Counted from the first letter of the stretch, positions 29,986-38,947 are shown. The stretch: 64,000 nucleotides of DNA from Candidatus Thiodiazotropha sp. (ex Epidulcina cf. delphinae) (GCA_025656455.1 JAHXHS010000008.1:80621-144620), one strand, 5' to 3'. The notes: generated by a model from the sequence alone, not told the origin. Program-made: numbers and translations.

Positions 29986-31522
29986 TTCGTTTTCCATCCC
30001 AATCATCCAGGGCCGCCGTGACCTGTTCGCGGTCGTCGAAATGGAGCACCCAGTCTCCAACCAGTTGATAGTCTTCATGACCTTTGCCCGCCACTAGCAC
30101 CCGATCGCCCGGAGAGGCGGCGGCCACGGCCCAGTGAATGGCGCGACCCCGGTCAGGCTCGACACAGGCCTTTTCCGGCGCTTTCATGCCGGCGAGAATT
30201 TCGTCGATGATCCCGGCACTCGCCTCGCCACGGGGGTTGTCATCCGTCACGTAGACAAGATCGGCCAGCCGTTCGGCCACTCTCCCCATCAGGGGCCGCT
30301 TGCCCCGATCGCGGTCTCCGCCACAGCCGAAAACCAGGATCAAGCGGCCGGTGGTGTGGATCCGCAGCGCCTGTAGCGCCTTCTCCAAGGCATCCGGGGT
30401 ATGGGCGTAATCCACCACCACGCTTGGCCGCTCTCCGCCACCCAGCAACTCCATGCGCCCCGGCACGGTGCGTAAATCCGCCATTACCCTCAACGCCCGC
30501 CGAAGATCCCATTCCCGGTGCAACAACACCAACAATACCGCCAGCAGGTTTGCCGCATTGAAGCGGCCCAGCAGCGGTGTCTCGAACAGGCCCGGTCCAC
30601 GGTGGGTGGTGAACTGGATTCGCATCCCCTGAACACTGGGTTCGATCCGCTCGGCGCGCGCCCACCCCGCCAGGCCGGCCGGTATCCGGCAGGCCGGATC
30701 GAGGGTATAGCCCATCGCCGCCACATTGCCTGCCAGATCAGCGATGAGTTTCGACCCAAAGGCATCATCCAGATTGATCACCGCACTGGTGAGATGGGGC
30801 ATATTGAACAGCCGCCGCTTGGCGGCTCCATAGCGCTCCAGACTGCCATGGTAGTCGAAGTGATCACGGCTGAGGTTGGTAAAGATCGCGCAGTCGAAAT
30901 GCACCACGGCGGCGCGATCCTGGTCCAGCGCATGGGAGGAGACCTCCATCGCCACCGCCCGGGCCCCCTGTTCGCGCAGCTCGCTCAACAACCGCTGCAA
31001 GTTCACCGCATCAGGCGTGGTGTAGCCGGTGGTACTGAGTCTGCCCGGCAGTCCGGCCCCCAATGTGCCGATGATGCCACAGGGCATTTCATGCGCCAGC
31101 GCCTGCGCCAACAGCTGACTGATGCTGGTCTTGCCATTGGTGCCGGTAATGCCGTAGACCGTCATCCGCCGACTGGGGTGATCATAGAAGCGGTCGGCTA
31201 TCAGGCTCACCTGCGACGACAGCCCGGGGACGGCCAACAGGGGTATCGGCAAATGGGACAGACCAGCCGCAATGCGATCCCCCTCGCCGCCGTCAGGCTC
31301 CCAGGCAATGGCAACGGCGCCTTGGGACAAGGCCTGTTCGGCAAAAGCCAACCCATGCCGGCGACCGCCTGCACAGGCCAAAAACAGTCCTCCCGGCGCT
31401 ACCCGGCGGCTGTCGAGGGTTATTTCCGCCACCTCCCGCTGCTGCATCGCGGCAACGGAAACGAGCCCCTCCAGCAGCGAGGAGAGGGTTTGGGCGTTTG
31501 TCATGCGCTCGGCGGTCATCAT
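29978..31522 (-). CDS. murE: MurE, meso-diaminopimelate-adding ligase
   Basis: MurE adds the third stem residue. The 514-residue protein has LDSRRVAPGGLFLACAG, the P-loop GITGTNGKTSISQLL near residue 115, the carbamoylated-Lys region and DYAHTPDALEKAL. The sequence DDNPRGE carries the DNPR motif that selects meso-diaminopimelate rather than lysine, fitting a Gram-negative wall. The ATG at 31520-31522 overlaps the ftsI stop as ATGA. A start at 31504 (MTNAQ) is also possible, since the first six residues are not conserved. Confidence 0.96.
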   Translation of the reverse strand: MMTAERMTNAQTLSSLLEGLVSVAAMQQREVAEITLDSRRVAPGGLFLACAGGRRHGLAFAEQALSQGAVAIAWEPDGGEGDRIAAGLSHLPIPLLAVPGLSSQVSLIADRFYDHPSRRMTVYGITGTNGKTSISQLLAQALAHEMPCGIIGTLGAGLPGRLSTTGYTTPDAVNLQRLLSELREQGARAVAMEVSSHALDQDRAAVVHFDCAIFTNLSRDHFDYHGSLERYGAAKRRLFNMPHLTSAVINLDDAFGSKLIADLAGNVAAMGYTLDPACRIPAGLAGWARAERIEPSVQGMRIQFTTHRGPGLFETPLLGRFNAANLLAVLLVLLHREWDLRRALRVMADLRTVPGRMELLGGGERPSVVVDYAHTPDALEKALQALRIHTTGRLILVFGCGGDRDRGKRPLMGRVAERLADLVYVTDDNPRGEASAGIIDEILAGMKAPEKACVEPDRGRAIHWAVAAASPGDRVLVAGKGHEDYQLVGDWVLHFDDREQVTAALDDWDGKRNE

Positions 31523-33255
31523 CCTTTATCACCCAGCCGCGCCATCAGGGTATTCTCGCGCCAGGGTTTGTCGGGGGGAATATTCAACAGACGCAAGCTG
31601 CCGCTCATCACCTTGGAAAAGACAGGACCCGCCACCAATCCCCCATAGTAATCCTCACCTCCCGGTTCGTCGATGAACACCGCCATCACTAGGCGTGGAT
31701 CGCTGGCGGGAGCGATACCGACGAACAGTGAGAGATATTTGTCCTCCGCATAGCCGCCAGCCACCGATTTCTTGGCGGTGCCGGTCTTGCCCGCCACACG
31801 GTAGCCGGGAACCGCCGCGAGGGGCGCTGTGCCCTCGCTGCTCACCACCGCCTCCAGCATCTTCACCAGGGTCCGGGCCGTGCTCTTGCGCATCACCCGC
31901 TCACCCGCCACCGGCTGCTCCAGCTTCAGCAAGGATACCGGCAGGCGCACCCCATCATTGGCCAGCACCGCATAGGCCCTGGCAAGTTGTAGCGGTGTCA
32001 CAGAGAGGCCATAGCCGAAGGAGAGCGTTGCCTGTTCAAAGGGTGACCAGTCGGAATAGTGGGGCAGCCGTCCGCTCGACTCCCCTGGAAACTGACTGTT
32101 GGGACTCTCGCCGAAGCCCATTCCGGCATACAGTTTCCATAACGACTCAGGGCGTATCGACAGGGCGATCTTGCTGGCTCCCACGTTACTCGACTTGCGT
32201 AAAACCGTGGCCACGTCGATCATGCCGTAGTTGCGATTATCCCTCACCAGGTAACGCCCCACCTTCATCTGGCCCGGCGAAACATCGATGGGCGTGGTGG
32301 GCTTGAAACGCCCCATTTCCAGGGCCGCGGCCACGGTAAACGGCTTGATTGTCGATCCCGGCTCAAAGACATCGGTCACCGCCCGGTTGCGCAGACTGCT
32401 GGAACGGCGGCCACGATGAGCGTTCGGGTTGTAGGAAGGACTGTTGACCATCGCCAATATCTCGCCGCTCCGGGCATCCAGAATGACCGCGGAACCCGAA
32501 CGGGCGCTGTACTTGCCGACAGCGGCCTTGAGTTCCCGGTAGGCGAGAAACTGCAACCTGCGATCGATGCTCAACGCCAGATCCTTGCCTGGGGAGGGGC
32601 TGCGGATATTCTCTACCTGCTCCACCACCCGGCCCTTGCCGTCCTTGATCACCCGCTTGGCCCCGGGCGTGCCGCTCAACCATGCGTCGTAGGCCAGCTC
32701 CACCCCTTCCTGTCCCTGATCGTCTATGTTGGTAAAACCCACCATATGGGACATCACCTCACCGCTGGGGTAGAAACGCCGATACTCCGAAAGCAGATCG
32801 ATGCCATCCAGGTCGAACGCCCGCACCTGCTCCGCCAGAGCAGGGTTGATACGCCGTTTGAGATAGACAAAGCTGCGGTCGTTGGAGAGCAGACGGCGCA
32901 GACGATCGGGATCCAGATCCAGGGTTGTGGCCAGGGCGCCGATGGTCTGATTATCGCTCTTGATCAGACGCGGATTGGCGGCAACGCTCTTGACCGGGGT
33001 ACTGATCGCCAACGGTTCGTTATTCCGATCCGTGATCATGCCTCGACTGGCGCTGACCTGCATGGTGCGCAGATAGCGACGCTCTCCCTGCTCCTGCAGA
33101 AAGGCGGTTTGAAACACCTGCCTATCCAACGACTGCCACACCAGCGAAGCATAGGCCAGACCGATCACCGCGAGCACGGCATAACGCCGGGCGCGATAGC
33201 TCGGTAGCCTGACGATTTCGGCCTGGTTTGCCTTTCTTTTCTTCGCACCCGCCAT
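31519..33255 (-). CDS. ftsI: FtsI, septal transpeptidase (PBP3)
   Basis: FtsI is the class B penicillin-binding protein that cross-links septal peptidoglycan with FtsW. The 578-residue protein has one membrane anchor (about residues 26-44), the PBP dimer domain, and the transpeptidase motifs SxxK (PGSTIKPF near 305), SxN (SSNVG near 360) and KTG (GKTGTAKK near 495). Length is normal for gammaproteobacteria. It starts two bases after the ftsL stop and its TGA overlaps murE. Confidence 0.97.
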   Translation of the reverse strand: MAGAKKRKANQAEIVRLPSYRARRYAVLAVIGLAYASLVWQSLDRQVFQTAFLQEQGERRYLRTMQVSASRGMITDRNNEPLAISTPVKSVAANPRLIKSDNQTIGALATTLDLDPDRLRRLLSNDRSFVYLKRRINPALAEQVRAFDLDGIDLLSEYRRFYPSGEVMSHMVGFTNIDDQGQEGVELAYDAWLSGTPGAKRVIKDGKGRVVEQVENIRSPSPGKDLALSIDRRLQFLAYRELKAAVGKYSARSGSAVILDARSGEILAMVNSPSYNPNAHRGRRSSSLRNRAVTDVFEPGSTIKPFTVAAALEMGRFKPTTPIDVSPGQMKVGRYLVRDNRNYGMIDVATVLRKSSNVGASKIALSIRPESLWKLYAGMGFGESPNSQFPGESSGRLPHYSDWSPFEQATLSFGYGLSVTPLQLARAYAVLANDGVRLPVSLLKLEQPVAGERVMRKSTARTLVKMLEAVVSSEGTAPLAAVPGYRVAGKTGTAKKSVAGGYAEDKYLSLFVGIAPASDPRLVMAVFIDEPGGEDYYGGLVAGPVFSKVMSGSLRLLNIPPDKPWRENTLMARLGDKG

Positions 33256-33257
33256 TT

Positions 33258-33530
33258 TCAGCGCCTGATCACAACGACTTCATTAAAAGCGGGCAGATGC
33301 ATCTTCAATCCATCCCGCGCCCTTTTCTCCACTTCCGAATGGGTCGCCAAGGTACTCTCTTCCAGCTGCAGGCGTCCCCACTCGATCGCGATGCGTTCCT
33401 GTTCCGCATGTAACTCCTGCAACCCCGCAAAATGTTTGCGGCTGAGATACTTGCTGTATACGACCGCCACCCCCGAGGCCAGCACTGCCGCGATCAGCAA
33501 GCCGAACAACCCGTAACCCGTACGGCTCAA
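33258..33530 (-). CDS. ftsL: Cell division protein FtsL
   Basis: FtsL is a small bitopic protein that forms the FtsQLB complex. The 90-residue product has one membrane segment (about residues 7-26) and a periplasmic coiled-coil with heptad-like [23 protein letters not shown]. The start is TTG at 33530-33528, overlapping the rsmH stop as TTGA; no ATG or GTG fits, because the next Met is in the C-terminal part. Place between rsmH and ftsI and the topology identify it, as FtsL sequences are poorly conserved. Confidence 0.92.
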   Translation of the reverse strand: MSRTGYGLFGLLIAAVLASGVAVVYSKYLSRKHFAGLQELHAEQERIAIEWGRLQLEESTLATHSEVEKRARDGLKMHLPAFNEVVVIRR

Positions 33531-34456
33531 GCGAGTCGCTCCGCGACGCGCAAGACCGCGCTGCGGGCGCGCGGATTCGCCGCAAGCTCCGCCGCACCGG
33601 GACGCAGGACCTTACCCACCAGGCGTAAGCGCGGCTGCAACTGATCCTGGGTCACCGGCACGCCGGGCGGAAAGTCATCCCCTCTCGCCTGGTCGCGCAT
33701 GAAGCGTTTGACGAGGCGATCCTCAAGCGAGTGAAAACTGATCACCGCCAATCTGCCGCCCACCATCAACACATCCAGCACACGCTGGAGGGATAGCCGC
33801 AGTGCATCCAACTCAGCATTGATGAAGATACGTATCGCCTGAAAGCTTCGGGTTGCTGGATGCTTACCCTTCTCCCGGGAGGGATTGGCGCGACTCACCA
33901 ATTCCGCCAGTTGCAGGGTGGTGGTGATCGGCCTCTCCGACCTGGCATTCACGATCGCCCGGGCAATGCGTTTCGCATGGCGCTCCTCGCCATACGCCTT
34001 CAGCACCCCGGCTATCTCCGCCATCTCCGCCCTGGCCAACCACTCTGCCGCTGAAACGCCGCTGCCAGGATCCATGCGCATATCCAGCGGTCCGTCCTTG
34101 CTGAAACTGAAACCACGCTCAGCCTGATCCAGCTGGGGAGACGACACCCCCAGGTCCAACAGAATCCCGTTGACCCGTCCCATCACACCGGCCTGTTCCG
34201 CCACATCCGCCAACATGGCAAAGCTCTCCTGTACGATGCTAAAGCGGGCATCATGCCCAAACAGACGCCGTCCATAAGCCACCGCCTGCGGATCCCTGTC
34301 GATGGCTATCAGACGTCCCTGTTCACCCAGCGCCTCCAGGATCAGCCGGCTGTGCCCGCCGCGACCGAAGGTGCCATCCATATAGACACCCGCCGGATCG
34401 ATCTTCAGCGCCTCCACCGAGGGCTGCAGCAGGACTGAAAGATGCGCCAGCTTCAT
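33527..34456 (-). CDS. rsmH: 16S rRNA (cytosine-1402-N4) methyltransferase
   Basis: RsmH (MraW) methylates N4 of C1402 in 16S rRNA using SAM. The 309-residue protein starts [13 protein letters not shown], has the SAM-binding [36 protein letters not shown] and the late [15 protein letters not shown] chose the ATG at 34454-34456, which overlaps the mraZ stop as TGATG. The open frame continues upstream into mraZ without family sequence. Confidence 0.97.
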   Translation of the reverse strand: MKLAHLSVLLQPSVEALKIDPAGVYMDGTFGRGGHSRLILEALGEQGRLIAIDRDPQAVAYGRRLFGHDARFSIVQESFAMLADVAEQAGVMGRVNGILLDLGVSSPQLDQAERGFSFSKDGPLDMRMDPGSGVSAAEWLARAEMAEIAGVLKAYGEERHAKRIARAIVNARSERPITTTLQLAELVSRANPSREKGKHPATRSFQAIRIFINAELDALRLSLQRVLDVLMVGGRLAVISFHSLEDRLVKRFMRDQARGDDFPPGVPVTQDQLQPRLRLVGKVLRPGAAELAANPRARSAVLRVAERLA

Positions 34457-34911
34457 CAGATCGAAAGCGACTTGAACTCTGCCGGCAGATCGAGATTCGT
34501 GAGATCCACCTTCTCCAGCCAGGCCTCCTGTCTGGTGTTCCAGGTCTCTTCGTCCCAAAGCTCGAATTTATTGATCTGCCCAACCAGCGCGACCTTTTTG
34601 TCGAGCTTGGCAAATCGACGCAACTCCTGGGGAAACAGAATGCGGCCCTGGCCGTCCATTTCGATCTCATGGGCATTACCGATGTAGAGCCGTTGCAGAT
34701 TCCGCGCGGCCTCGTCAAAGGAGGGCAATGCCTTGAGCTTCTCTTCGATCTCCAACCAAATAGGCTTGGGATAGATCAACAGGCAGTGATCCTTATCGAC
34801 GGTGATCACCAACTCAGAAGCGCAGGCAGCCGCGAGCTGATCACGGTACCGGGTCGGTATCGCAATACGCCCCTTGGCATCCAGATTGAGTGATGAAACC
34901 CCTCGAAACAA
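34456..34911 (-). CDS. mraZ: Transcriptional regulator MraZ
   Basis: MraZ is the AbrB-like regulator that binds in front of its own operon and represses dcw transcription. I start it at TTG 34909-34911, giving 151 residues and the conserved N-terminus [30 protein letters not shown] lies about eight bases upstream. A second AbrB-like half is present ([22 protein letters not shown]). The frame is open 27 codons further upstream, but that region contains the promoter and operator, so it is not coding. It heads the cell-division cluster. Confidence 0.95.
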   Translation of the reverse strand: MFRGVSSLNLDAKGRIAIPTRYRDQLAAACASELVITVDKDHCLLIYPKPIWLEIEEKLKALPSFDEAARNLQRLYIGNAHEIEMDGQGRILFPQELRRFAKLDKKVALVGQINKFELWDEETWNTRQEAWLEKVDLTNLDLPAEFKSLSI

Positions 34912-34946
34912 AACAGTGCCCCTCTGATGGACAGATTTCCCTAATT

Positions 34947-35000
34947 CCCCACATTCTTCCACTTCAACCCATATTAGGACTCGACTCCCCACTTTGTCAA
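34947..35000 (-). promoter_or_regulatory. dcw promoter with MraZ operator boxes
   Basis: On the minus strand TTGACA (35000-34995) and TAATAT (34976-34971) form a sigma70-type -35/-10 pair 18 bases apart. Downstream and touching the -10 are three direct repeats of TGGNN at exact 10-bp steps: TGGGT (34971-34967), TGGAA (34961-34957) and TGGGG (34951-34947), each separated by five bases. This is the known MraZ target pattern. They cover the expected transcription start, so binding should block initiation, giving autorepression of mraZ and the cluster. Confidence 0.85.
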
Positions 35001-35168
35001 GATTGAAGCCATAAAAACTCGTTTCGGCTCAGTAGCTTAGGCGCAATACCCAAAGAGGGGTGTCAGGCAGGGTTTACCATCTAAAATACAATGGCATGGC
35101 CAGGTAACCTAAAGTAGATTATGAAGATTATGGGGGGGCCGATTAAGGCACGTGGAGAAAAGTGGTTG

Positions 35169-35537
35169 GGGGGAGTCGGCCTGTAAGCCGGGTTCTGTCA
35201 TGGACAGTCATTCATCTGGGATGTGCGTCGCCGCACACCTCAAGCAACCTACCCGGGAACAGTGCGGGCCGCACGCTACACGCCCGAAGGCGCGTACGTT
35301 CCTCTATTTGGTCTTGCTCCAGGTGGGGTTTACCCTGCCGCCGCTGTTGCCAGCGGCGCGGTGCGCTCTTACCGCACCTTTTCACCCTTACCAGCGGTCG
35401 AAAACCCCTGGCGGTATATTTTCTGTGGCACTTTCCGTAGGCTTGCGCCTCCCAGGCGTTACCTGGCACCCTGCCCGTCGGAGCCCGGACTTTCCTCCGT
35501 TCCGCTGTGCGGTACGGCGACTGTCCGGCCGACTCCC
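35169..35537 (-). ncRNA. rnpB: RNase P RNA, bacterial type A
   Basis: The catalytic RNA that matures tRNA 5' ends. On the minus strand the 5' part has the universal GGAGGAAAGTCCGGGCTCC region followed by AGGGTGCCAGGTAACGCCTG, and the 3' part has the conserved ACAGAACCCGGCTTACAGGC. The P1 stem is perfect: GGGAGTCGGCC at 35537-35527 pairs with GGCCGACTCCC at 35181-35171. About 369 nt is a normal length. It is transcribed towards mraZ, with a gap of about 170 bp to the mraZ promoter; no strong terminator hairpin is obvious after it. Confidence 0.97.
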
Positions 35538-35575
35538 TGACACCACTCTAGGGGTTTGTCCGGCCGCTGGCAAGT

Positions 35576-36002
35576 CTAGTGTAGTGTCCTACACTCCATC
35601 CAGAAACAGGAATTTATAACGCAAAACACGCAGAGAAACGCAATGAACGCAGAGCTAATAACTCAAGTTTCGGAGTTCATCTTGTTCCCATGTTCTACGC
35701 GTTTCGTAGGGTGCGGCCCTGCCGCACCGTAACTTGAAGCCCTGGAACCCAAGATATTGGGTCAGGGGGCCGCGAAGTGAAGAAATCCGTCATAGCAAAC
35801 AGGAGCGCAACCCAGCATGGTGCGGCAGGGCCGCACCCTACGCCCTGTTCACATTGTGCGGTCCCACATAGAACATGGGAACGCGTTAAATTTGAACTCC
35901 GAAACTTGAGCAATAAATTGATTTATCTAAATTCTTTGCGTCCTTTGCGTTTCATGGCGATCTTTGCGTTATATTTTTTCAGCGTTTCCGGACAGGCCCT
36001 AG
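35576..36002. repeat. Composite repeat, copy 1 (outer CTAGTG element around a 250-bp palindromic element)
   Basis: The inner element (35662-35910) begins CTCAAGTTTCGGAGTTCA and ends with its inverse complement; inside, GTAGGGTGCGGCCCTGCCGC and its inverse form a second palindrome. The flanks (GTAGTGTCC...CCAGAAACAGG on the left, GCGTTTCCGGACAGGCCCTAG on the right) match those of copy 2 at 38513. The right end is three bases short of the egtB stop codon. No coding capacity is credible, though small frames are open. Confidence 0.85.
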
Positions 36003-36005
36003 TCA

Positions 36006-37271
36006 TCAATCCATCGCCAAACGCAATCCGCTGAACTGCCAGCGGTCGTGAGGATAGAAGAAGTTCCGGTAGCTGGCGCGGATATGATCCGCCGGCGTGA
36101 CGCAGGCGCCGCCCTTCAGCACCATCTGATTAGACATGAACTTACCGTTGTATTCCCCCATCGAACCGGACAGGGGCTGGAAACCCGGATAGGCGGCATA
36201 ACTCGATGAGGTCCAGTTCCACAGATCGCCGTACCACTGCCCGCCTCCATTCGCCGGCGTGGGATGGAGCCGGTCCTCCTCAAGGAAATTACCTTCGCTC
36301 GAAAGCCCGTTGAGCGCCAGCTCCAGCTCCTCCTCACGGGGAAGGCGCTTGCCGGACCAGCGGGCAAAGGCGTCCGCTTCATAGTAGCTAATATGGCATA
36401 CCGGCTCGTGTAGATTGAGGTCACGCAGACCGCCGAGGGTGAATTGCCGCCAGCTTCCGTCCAGCAAATGCCAATACAGCGGATGCCGCCAGCCCTGCTC
36501 GTTGAGCAGCGCCCAACCGTCCGCAAGCCAGAATTCGGAGCGGATATACCCACCATCCTCCATGAACCGGAGATATTCGCCGTTGGTCACCAGCCTGTCG
36601 GCCAGTCGATGATCCTGCATCAGCACTTGATGGCGGGGCGTCTCGTTATCGAACCCAAAGCCCGCTCCACCATGGCCTATCTCGTAAATGCCGCCCGCTT
36701 GCTCCCGCCAACCCATTGCCGGCGCGGCATCCACGGTATCGGACAGATCGCTCCGGTAGGCAGGCAGCAATGGGTTGGCCGACAGATTGTGCTTGGTATC
36801 CATCAGCAACAACTCCTGGTGCTGCTGCTCGTGATTCAGCCCCAGGATGACGCGTTGTTCGAGCTGTTGCCAATGCTCCTCCTCGATCCCGGCAATCAGC
36901 TCAAGCATCTGTCGATCGACATATTCGCGGTAGGCGTAGACCTCCTTCAGGGTGGGACGGGAGAGCAATCCCCGTTTCGGCCTCGGGTGCATGTTCCCCA
37001 GGGTGTAGTAATAGCTGTTGAAGAGGTAGTCGAAACGGGGGTGAAAAAGAGGGTAATCTGGTCGGTAGCGAGTGAGGATAAAGGCCTCGAAAAACCAGCT
37101 GACATGCGCTAGGTGCCACTTGGGCGGACTGGTCTCGGTGATCGACTGGAGCTGGTAGTCATCTGGCTCCAACGGCTCACAGAGCCGTTCGCTGACTTGC
37201 CGCATCGCGCGATAGCGGGCCGCAAGAGATTCGCGTGATTGAGGCTGTTGCACGGGATCGCTAAAGGTCAT
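36006..37271 (-). CDS. egtB: Ergothioneine biosynthesis sulfoxide synthase EgtB
   Basis: EgtB is the non-haem iron enzyme that joins hercynine to a thiol donor in ergothioneine synthesis. The 421-residue protein has the N-terminal DinB-like domain with the iron ligands HLAHVSWFFEAF near residue 55 and NHEQQHQEL near 147, and a C-terminal formylglycine-enzyme-like domain (GLRDLNLHEPVCHISYYEADAFARW, GGACVTPADHIRASYRNFFYP). No egtD methyltransferase gene is next to it here. The stop lies directly beside a repeat element. A related selenoneine-type role (SenA) is possible, but no senB/senC neighbour is seen. Confidence 0.93.
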   Translation of the reverse strand: MTFSDPVQQPQSRESLAARYRAMRQVSERLCEPLEPDDYQLQSITETSPPKWHLAHVSWFFEAFILTRYRPDYPLFHPRFDYLFNSYYYTLGNMHPRPKRGLLSRPTLKEVYAYREYVDRQMLELIAGIEEEHWQQLEQRVILGLNHEQQHQELLLMDTKHNLSANPLLPAYRSDLSDTVDAAPAMGWREQAGGIYEIGHGGAGFGFDNETPRHQVLMQDHRLADRLVTNGEYLRFMEDGGYIRSEFWLADGWALLNEQGWRHPLYWHLLDGSWRQFTLGGLRDLNLHEPVCHISYYEADAFARWSGKRLPREEELELALNGLSSEGNFLEEDRLHPTPANGGGQWYGDLWNWTSSSYAAYPGFQPLSGSMGEYNGKFMSNQMVLKGGACVTPADHIRASYRNFFYPHDRWQFSGLRLAMD

Positions 37272-37602
37272 TTGTCCTCACTGTATTCAAACCGGGAGGC
37301 GCGGGGCAGTCATCGATTTCGAACCTGCCGCGCCTCGGGATAACCAAGGGGATGGAAAGTGTTCACCGGGATCCGGCAGAGGCGCTCCAACCGGCGCAGC
37401 CCAAACCCAGACCCAATTCTTTCATAAAACATGCGATCTGTGCCTCTTTTTATGCACAAACAACGGTTGAATTGCGAATTTTCAATGCAAAGGATTAATT
37501 ATCAGCCTATTTTGCCGCCGTATTGAGAGAAGTTCCTGTCTATCGACACCCACAGGCGGTTACTTCCCGGCGACAAGGAGGGCCAACTGAGAGATCAGGC
37601 TC
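37272..37602. other. Gene-free stretch upstream of egtB
   Basis: The 331 bases between the egtB start and the small ORFs hold no gene, known RNA or clear repeat that I can identify. It must carry the egtB promoter (minus strand) and probably a plus-strand promoter for the small proteins; an AT-rich tract at 37470-37515 is the likeliest place. Confidence 0.3.
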
Positions 37603-37704
37603 ATGGAACCGGCTTTCAGCCTTTGCCCCGGTTGTGGTCGGTTGTTCGGATCGGGGCTTTGGCACAGAGCAGTATTCGGTCTACCGAGAGTAGTTGAGAG
37701 GTAA
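37603..37704 (+). CDS. Possible 33-residue CxxC peptide / leader ORF
   Basis: ATG at 37603 opens 33 residues with a CPGCGRLFG knuckle and ends five bases before the next ATG, so its last codons (GAG AGG TAA) contain the Shine-Dalgarno of the following membrane peptide. No strong ribosome site precedes it. It may be a true zinc-ribbon micropeptide, a leader controlling the next gene, or chance. I do not recognise it. Confidence 0.25.
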   Translation: MEPAFSLCPGCGRLFGSGLWHRAVFGLPRVVER

Positions 37705-37708
37705 AACC

Positions 37709-37807
37709 ATGAAAGCGCCAAACCAAACCTTTGTCTCCATGGACACCCTGGTCCTCGCCGCGGCAGGGATCTGGATCGTTTCCGTCCTCATCAATCTGTT
37801 TAGCTGA
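37709..37807 (+). CDS. 32-residue single-pass membrane microprotein
   Basis: ATG at 37709 with a strong Shine-Dalgarno (GAGAGGT, seven bases upstream) encodes 32 residues: a polar head of about ten, then one hydrophobic helix (roughly LVLAAAGIWIVSVLINLF) and stop. The layout resembles small inner-membrane subunits or regulators, but I recognise no family and there is no oxidase or transporter gene beside it. It lies alone between egtB (minus) and a Lys/Pro-rich gene (plus). Confidence 0.5.
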   Translation: MKAPNQTFVSMDTLVLAAAGIWIVSVLINLFS

Positions 37808-38013
37808 ATCAGGTCACACCTGAACGCCGGCCTCCCCTTTTATTAACCCAGGGGAGGTTGGCCACCACCCCGCCCCATGCTCGCCGGCTCCGGCGCCCTG
37901 CCCTCCCGCCATTGGAGACCCCGGCTTTCCCCGTTAAGCGCGATTTCCGCTACACTACTGCGAATAGCGGCGATTCCGGCGCCGGATGACCACTAACCAT
38001 ACGTTTCAATCTC

Positions 38014-38499
38014 ATGGCAGATGACACCAGCGACAAGCGGCCTGCGCCGACCCCGAAAAAGCCGTCCAAAAGGCCGACCCGCGACTACTCAGCCTTGCCG
38101 CAACGGCCTATCACCCTGAAAGGCAAGAACAAGAGAAAAAACGCTCAAGCCCCTCCCAGGGAGACGGTGAAGGACAAACCCGCAGCGACCCGCAAGAAAT
38201 CTCCGCCCAAAGCGACGAAAACGGATAAAACGAGAGCAGCCCAAGCATGGAGCTTGAAAAAAATCTCAGCCGAAGCCAAACAGATCGCCCAGGAGGGAGC
38301 GGATCTGCAAGGGATTACGGTCGATGAATGGCTGGAGCAGTTGATCATGGCCAGTCAACGCCCAGCCCCTCCTCCTCCCCAGCCATCCGCTGAACAGCTC
38401 TCCAACGCCTTGCGCGCCATTGAACAGCGACTCGACCGGCTAGAAGAGCAACGGGGTTTCTGGAATCGTTTTTGGGATCAGGTCATGAAGCAGCAATAA
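38014..38499 (+). CDS. Lys/Pro-rich protein with C-terminal coiled coil (unrecognised)
   Basis: 161 residues. Residues 1-75 are Lys/Pro/Arg/Thr-rich, like a disordered nucleic-acid-binding or histone H1-like tail. Residues 76-110 (AWSLKKISAEAKQIAQEGAD then GITVDEWLEQLI) resemble a motif seen in alphaproteobacterial PodJ-type and ribbon-helix-helix-like proteins, where WS...A...A...G...EWL recurs. A Pro run and a Glu/Arg-rich coiled coil ending in aromatic residues (GFWNRFWDQV) follow. No membrane segment. The function is unknown; a nucleoid or scaffold role is only a guess. A composite repeat begins 14 bases after its stop. Confidence 0.7.
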   Translation: MADDTSDKRPAPTPKKPSKRPTRDYSALPQRPITLKGKNKRKNAQAPPRETVKDKPAATRKKSPPKATKTDKTRAAQAWSLKKISAEAKQIAQEGADLQGITVDEWLEQLIMASQRPAPPPPQPSAEQLSNALRAIEQRLDRLEEQRGFWNRFWDQVMKQQ

Positions 38500-38512
38500 C
38501 ACGATCAAGACC

Positions 38513-38905
38513 CTAGTGTAGTGTCCGTCCAGAAACAGGACTTTATAACGCAAAGCTAATGGATTGATTTATCTAACTCAAGTTTCGGAGTTCATCTTGT
38601 TCCCAATGTTCTACGAGCTTCGTAGGGTGCGGCCCTGCCGCACCGTAACTTGAAGCTCTGGAACCCAAGGTATTGGGTCAGGGGGCCGCGAAGTGAAGAA
38701 ACCCGTCATAGCAAACAGGAGCGTAACCCAGCATGGTGCGGCAGGGCCGCACCCTACGCCCTGTTCACATGATGCATTCCCACATAGAACATGGGAACGA
38801 GTTAAATTTGAACTCCGAAACTTGAGTATCTAAATTCTTTGCGTCCTTTGCGTTTCATGGCGATCTTTGCGTTAGATTTTTTCAGCGTTTCCGGACAAGC
38901 ACTAG
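38513..38905. repeat. Composite repeat, copy 2
   Basis: Same structure as at 35576-36002. The outer ends CTAGTGTAGTGTCCGTCC and GTCCGGAAA-type inverse (right end GGACAAGCACTAG) are imperfect inverted repeats. The inner 250-bp element (38577-38826) is in the same orientation and almost identical to copy 1. It fills the space between the Lys/Pro-rich gene and the serine hydrolase. Confidence 0.85.
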
Positions 38906-38947
38906 ACTAGCCGCAGAGCGAGTAGTATCGAGATCGAGCCGGTTTGT

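Noticed and set aside
35169..35537. Several 60-155 codon frames across this interval on both strands
   Set aside because: The interval is RNase P RNA with conserved structure; the frames are incidental.
35777..36034. 85-codon frame inside composite repeat copy 1
   Set aside because: The same frame is broken or changed in the other copies, and its sequence is just the palindromic repeat read through.
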